Positions 5,827 through 7,597 of a DNA stretch of 7,597 bases are shown in pieces (the first letter of the stretch is position 1; every line of letters begins with the position of its first letter). The notes beneath the pieces are model-generated. The model did no database searches. It was given only the letters and a program-made list of their open reading frames with translations, and was not told the origin of the DNA. The position numbers were made by a program, and so were the translations under genes. The stretch is from Deltaproteobacteria bacterium (GTDB taxonomy: Bacteria > Desulfobacterota > Desulfobacteria > Desulfobacterales > JAFDFH01), in NCBI GenBank assembly GCA_019309945.1, contig JAFDFH010000101.1:1-7597 (forward strand), written 5' to 3'.

Positions 5827-6921
5827 TTACTCGTCATGATGATAACGGTAATACGCTGCACAAGTTCCCTCGCTCGAGACCATGCAAGCGCCCACCGGGT
5901 CCATGGGGGTACAAACCTTTCTAAACAGGGAGCAGTCCGGAGGAGTTTTTAGACCCGTGAGGATTTCACCACAGACACAACCCTTGGGCTCTTCCGTCTC
6001 CATAACTGTAATTTCGAATACCTCCTCAGCATCAAAAGCGGCATATTCTTTTTTAATCTTTAAACCGCTTTCCGGAATCGTCCCGATACCACGCCAGGGC
6101 ATATCGACCGTTTCAAAGACATCCCCCATTATTTTTTGTGCTTTATTGTTACCCCCGGCTGAGACTGCTCTTTTGTAAGCATTTGCCAACCTCACCCTTC
6201 CCGCCTCAACTTGCTCCACCAACATACATACCGCCTGCAATATATCCGTTGGTTCAAACCCGGCAATGACAGCAGGAATGCGGTATTTATCCACAACGGG
6301 CTGATAGGCGTTCATACCGATAATTACCGATACATGTCCGGGAAGTAAAAATCCGTCTATATTTACGGATTTCATTTCCATGAGGGCGGCAAGGGCCGGT
6401 GGAACCAGCTTATGGGCGGAAAAGACGGTGTAATTATCGATATTCATCTGCTTGGCGGATTGTATGGAGGCGGCGATGGTCGGTGCGGTTGTTTCAAATC
6501 CAACGCCCAGAAACACGACGGTCTTGCCCGGGTTCTTTTGGGCGACATCGAGAGCATCAAAGGTAGAGTAAACCATACGAATATCCCGGCCGCTGGCCCG
6601 CTCCTTTTGAAGGGACGAACGTGTACCGGGAACTCGCATCAAATCACCAAAGGTTGTCACAATAACCTCATCTCTTCCGGCCAATGATAGAAAGGCGTCG
6701 ATTTCTTTTTGAGCGGTTACACATACCGGGCAGCCAGGGCCGGAAATGAGTTGAATCGTGTTCGGGAGAAGGGACCGGATGCCGCTTCGAAAAATTGCCA
6801 TGGTATGGGTCCCGCATACTTCCATTAACCGGATTTCTTTCCGGCTGATTTTTTTTATTTTATCGATAAGCTTTTGTGAAATAACCGGGTCTCGGAATTC
6901 TTCGGCATATTTAAGCGTCAT
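5827..6921 (-). CDS. hypD: Hydrogenase maturation protein HypD (Fe-S scaffold)
   Basis: HypD, with HypC, forms the scaffold on which the Fe(CN)2CO unit of NiFe-hydrogenase is assembled before transfer to the large subunit. From the ATG at 6921 the protein has 364 residues, the usual length, beginning MTLKYAEEFRDP. The conserved motifs are present: EVCGTHT with C36, GPGCPVC with C64 and C67, GVGFETTAPT, FLLPGHVSVIIG and GFEPTDILQ. The C-terminal cysteine-rich tail (C315, C317, C330, C337, C346, C354) includes the ligands of the 4Fe-4S cluster and the MDPVGACMVSSEGTCAAYY signature. The frame extends upstream to 7047, but that would overlap hypF by about 100 bases with non-conserved sequence, so the 6921 start is chosen. 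A weak CGGA stands 8 bases before it. It is 19 bases behind hypF; hypC, often found just before hypD, is not there. Confidence 0.97.
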   Translation of the reverse strand: MTLKYAEEFRDPVISQKLIDKIKKISRKEIRLMEVCGTHTMAIFRSGIRSLLPNTIQLISGPGCPVCVTAQKEIDAFLSLAGRDEVIVTTFGDLMRVPGTRSSLQKERASGRDIRMVYSTFDALDVAQKNPGKTVVFLGVGFETTAPTIAASIQSAKQMNIDNYTVFSAHKLVPPALAALMEMKSVNIDGFLLPGHVSVIIGMNAYQPVVDKYRIPAVIAGFEPTDILQAVCMLVEQVEAGRVRLANAYKRAVSAGGNNKAQKIMGDVFETVDMPWRGIGTIPESGLKIKKEYAAFDAEEVFEITVMETEEPKGCVCGEILTGLKTPPDCSLFRKVCTPMDPVGACMVSSEGTCAAYYRYHHDE

Positions 6922-6940
6922 CGTTTGCGTCCGTTCTATT

Positions 6941-7597
6941 TTACCTGTTTGCCGTTGCAGCCGCAACGACGGCTTGTCCCAGTGAAATCCCTCCGTCATT
7001 GGCAGGGACACGGTGATGGGTAGAAACTTCAAAGCGTATGTTTTCAAGAGATGCGATCAGACCGGTCAAAAGCAGGGAATTCTGAAAAACGCCGCCACTT
7101 AACGCAACCTGGTTCAATCCGGTATCTTTTCGAATACCATCACAGAGCGCTGTAAACAAGCGGATCAAGGTCATATGAAACTTGCTGCTTATTTGAGACG
7201 GCGGGATTCCTTTTTCAACATCGCGTAACACGCCTCGAATAATCGGTTTGGTCAGTACGCGGTATATGTCATTGGATGTACATTCCCAGTCATAGGTTGC
7301 CGAAGTCGCTGCGCCGGCAATCATTTCCAGTTCCATGGCCGCCTGACCTTCAAAATGAACCTGATTTCTGAGGCCGATTATTGATGCCACGCCGTCGAAA
7401 AGGCGACCCAGGCTGGAGGTAAGGGGAGAATTTATTTTTTTGGCAATCATTTCAACTATGATTTTTATCTTTTCCCTGCTTATTTTATTAAATACAGGAA
7501 GATCAAGGTCCCAAAGCGCTTCGCCAAAGGTATCGTAAAGATAGCTGACGGCCATACGCCAGGGTTCCTTAATGGCTGAAGCCCCCCCGGGCATGGG
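6941..7597 (-). CDS. hypF: Carbamoyltransferase HypF, C-terminal part (cut by window edge)
   Basis: HypF makes carbamoyl-adenylate from carbamoyl phosphate and ATP and passes the carbamoyl group to the C-terminal cysteine of HypE. Only the last 218 residues are visible, and the frame runs open to the window edge, so this is a partial gene and the Met at 7594 is not its start. The visible part is the end of the Kae1/TobZ-like carbamoyltransferase domain. It contains MPGGASAIKEPWRMA, the HypF signature SSLGRLFDGVASIIGL followed by EGQAAMELE, then ALSGGVFQN and VPANDGGISLGQA near the end. The acylphosphatase, zinc-finger and YrdC-like domains of a full-length HypF (about 750-800 residues) must lie outside. 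The stop is 19 bases before hypD, so the two genes are almost certainly cotranscribed. Confidence 0.96.
   Translation of the reverse strand, partial: PMPGGASAIKEPWRMAVSYLYDTFGEALWDLDLPVFNKISREKIKIIVEMIAKKINSPLTSSLGRLFDGVASIIGLRNQVHFEGQAAMELEMIAGAATSATYDWECTSNDIYRVLTKPIIRGVLRDVEKGIPPSQISSKFHMTLIRLFTALCDGIRKDTGLNQVALSGGVFQNSLLLTGLIASLENIRFEVSTHHRVPANDGGISLGQAVVAAATANR

Noticed and set aside
6922..7047. Upstream extension of the hypD frame (42 codons) overlapping the end of hypF
   Set aside because: The added residues do not resemble HypD, they read through the conserved HypF C-terminus in another frame, and the 6921 start gives the normal family length.

Overview
This window is an ordinary-looking chromosomal stretch with five genes, all on the minus strand: the 3' part of hypF, then hypD, hypE, a lipoprotein-type apbE, an M20 metallopeptidase, and (last) a DppA-like periplasmic binding protein. 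The last two and apbE are counted with the hyp genes in one continuous minus-strand run, giving six reading frames in all, one of them cut by the window edge. The protein families (anaerobic NiFe-hydrogenase maturation, ApbE flavin transfer), moderate base composition and an abundance of palindromic intergenic repeats suggest an anaerobic Gram-negative bacterium. A Desulfobacterales-like member of Desulfobacterota is my best guess. That placement is inference: no rRNA or other phylogenetic marker is present.

Layout from right to left, in the direction of transcription. At 7597-6941 is the C-terminal carbamoyltransferase domain of HypF. HypD follows after 19 bases (6921-5827). A gap of 194 bases, mostly filled by a 155-bp inverted-repeat element, separates it from hypE (5632-4622). 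apbE (4556-3540, or from a TTG at 4625 overlapping the hypE stop) follows. A 364-bp gap holds a possible apbE terminator, a second palindromic repeat and a possible promoter. The M20 peptidase runs 3175-2072. A 296-bp gap holds a third, unrelated 155-bp terminal-inverted-repeat element. The binding protein runs 1775-168 and is closed by a strong hairpin at 107-138. Bases 1-106 show nothing recognisable.

Two functional groups can be seen. HypF, HypD and HypE together make and attach the cyanide ligands of the NiFe-hydrogenase active site: HypF supplies the carbamoyl group, HypE dehydrates it to a thiocyanate on its C-terminal cysteine, and HypD holds the iron in a complex with HypC. No hypC is present in the visible part of this cluster. 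ApbE attaches FMN to exported or membrane redox proteins, so its place behind hypE suggests a redox link but does not identify the target. The M20 peptidase and the DppA-like protein look like a peptide-use pair: one binds di- or oligopeptides in the periplasm, the other hydrolyses peptide or acyl-amino-acid bonds.

I do not see a new defence or mobile system. The least explained content lies in the gaps: three different palindromic elements, one in each larger intergenic space, one of which sits inside the hyp operon and supplies a spurious N-terminal extension to the hypE reading frame.
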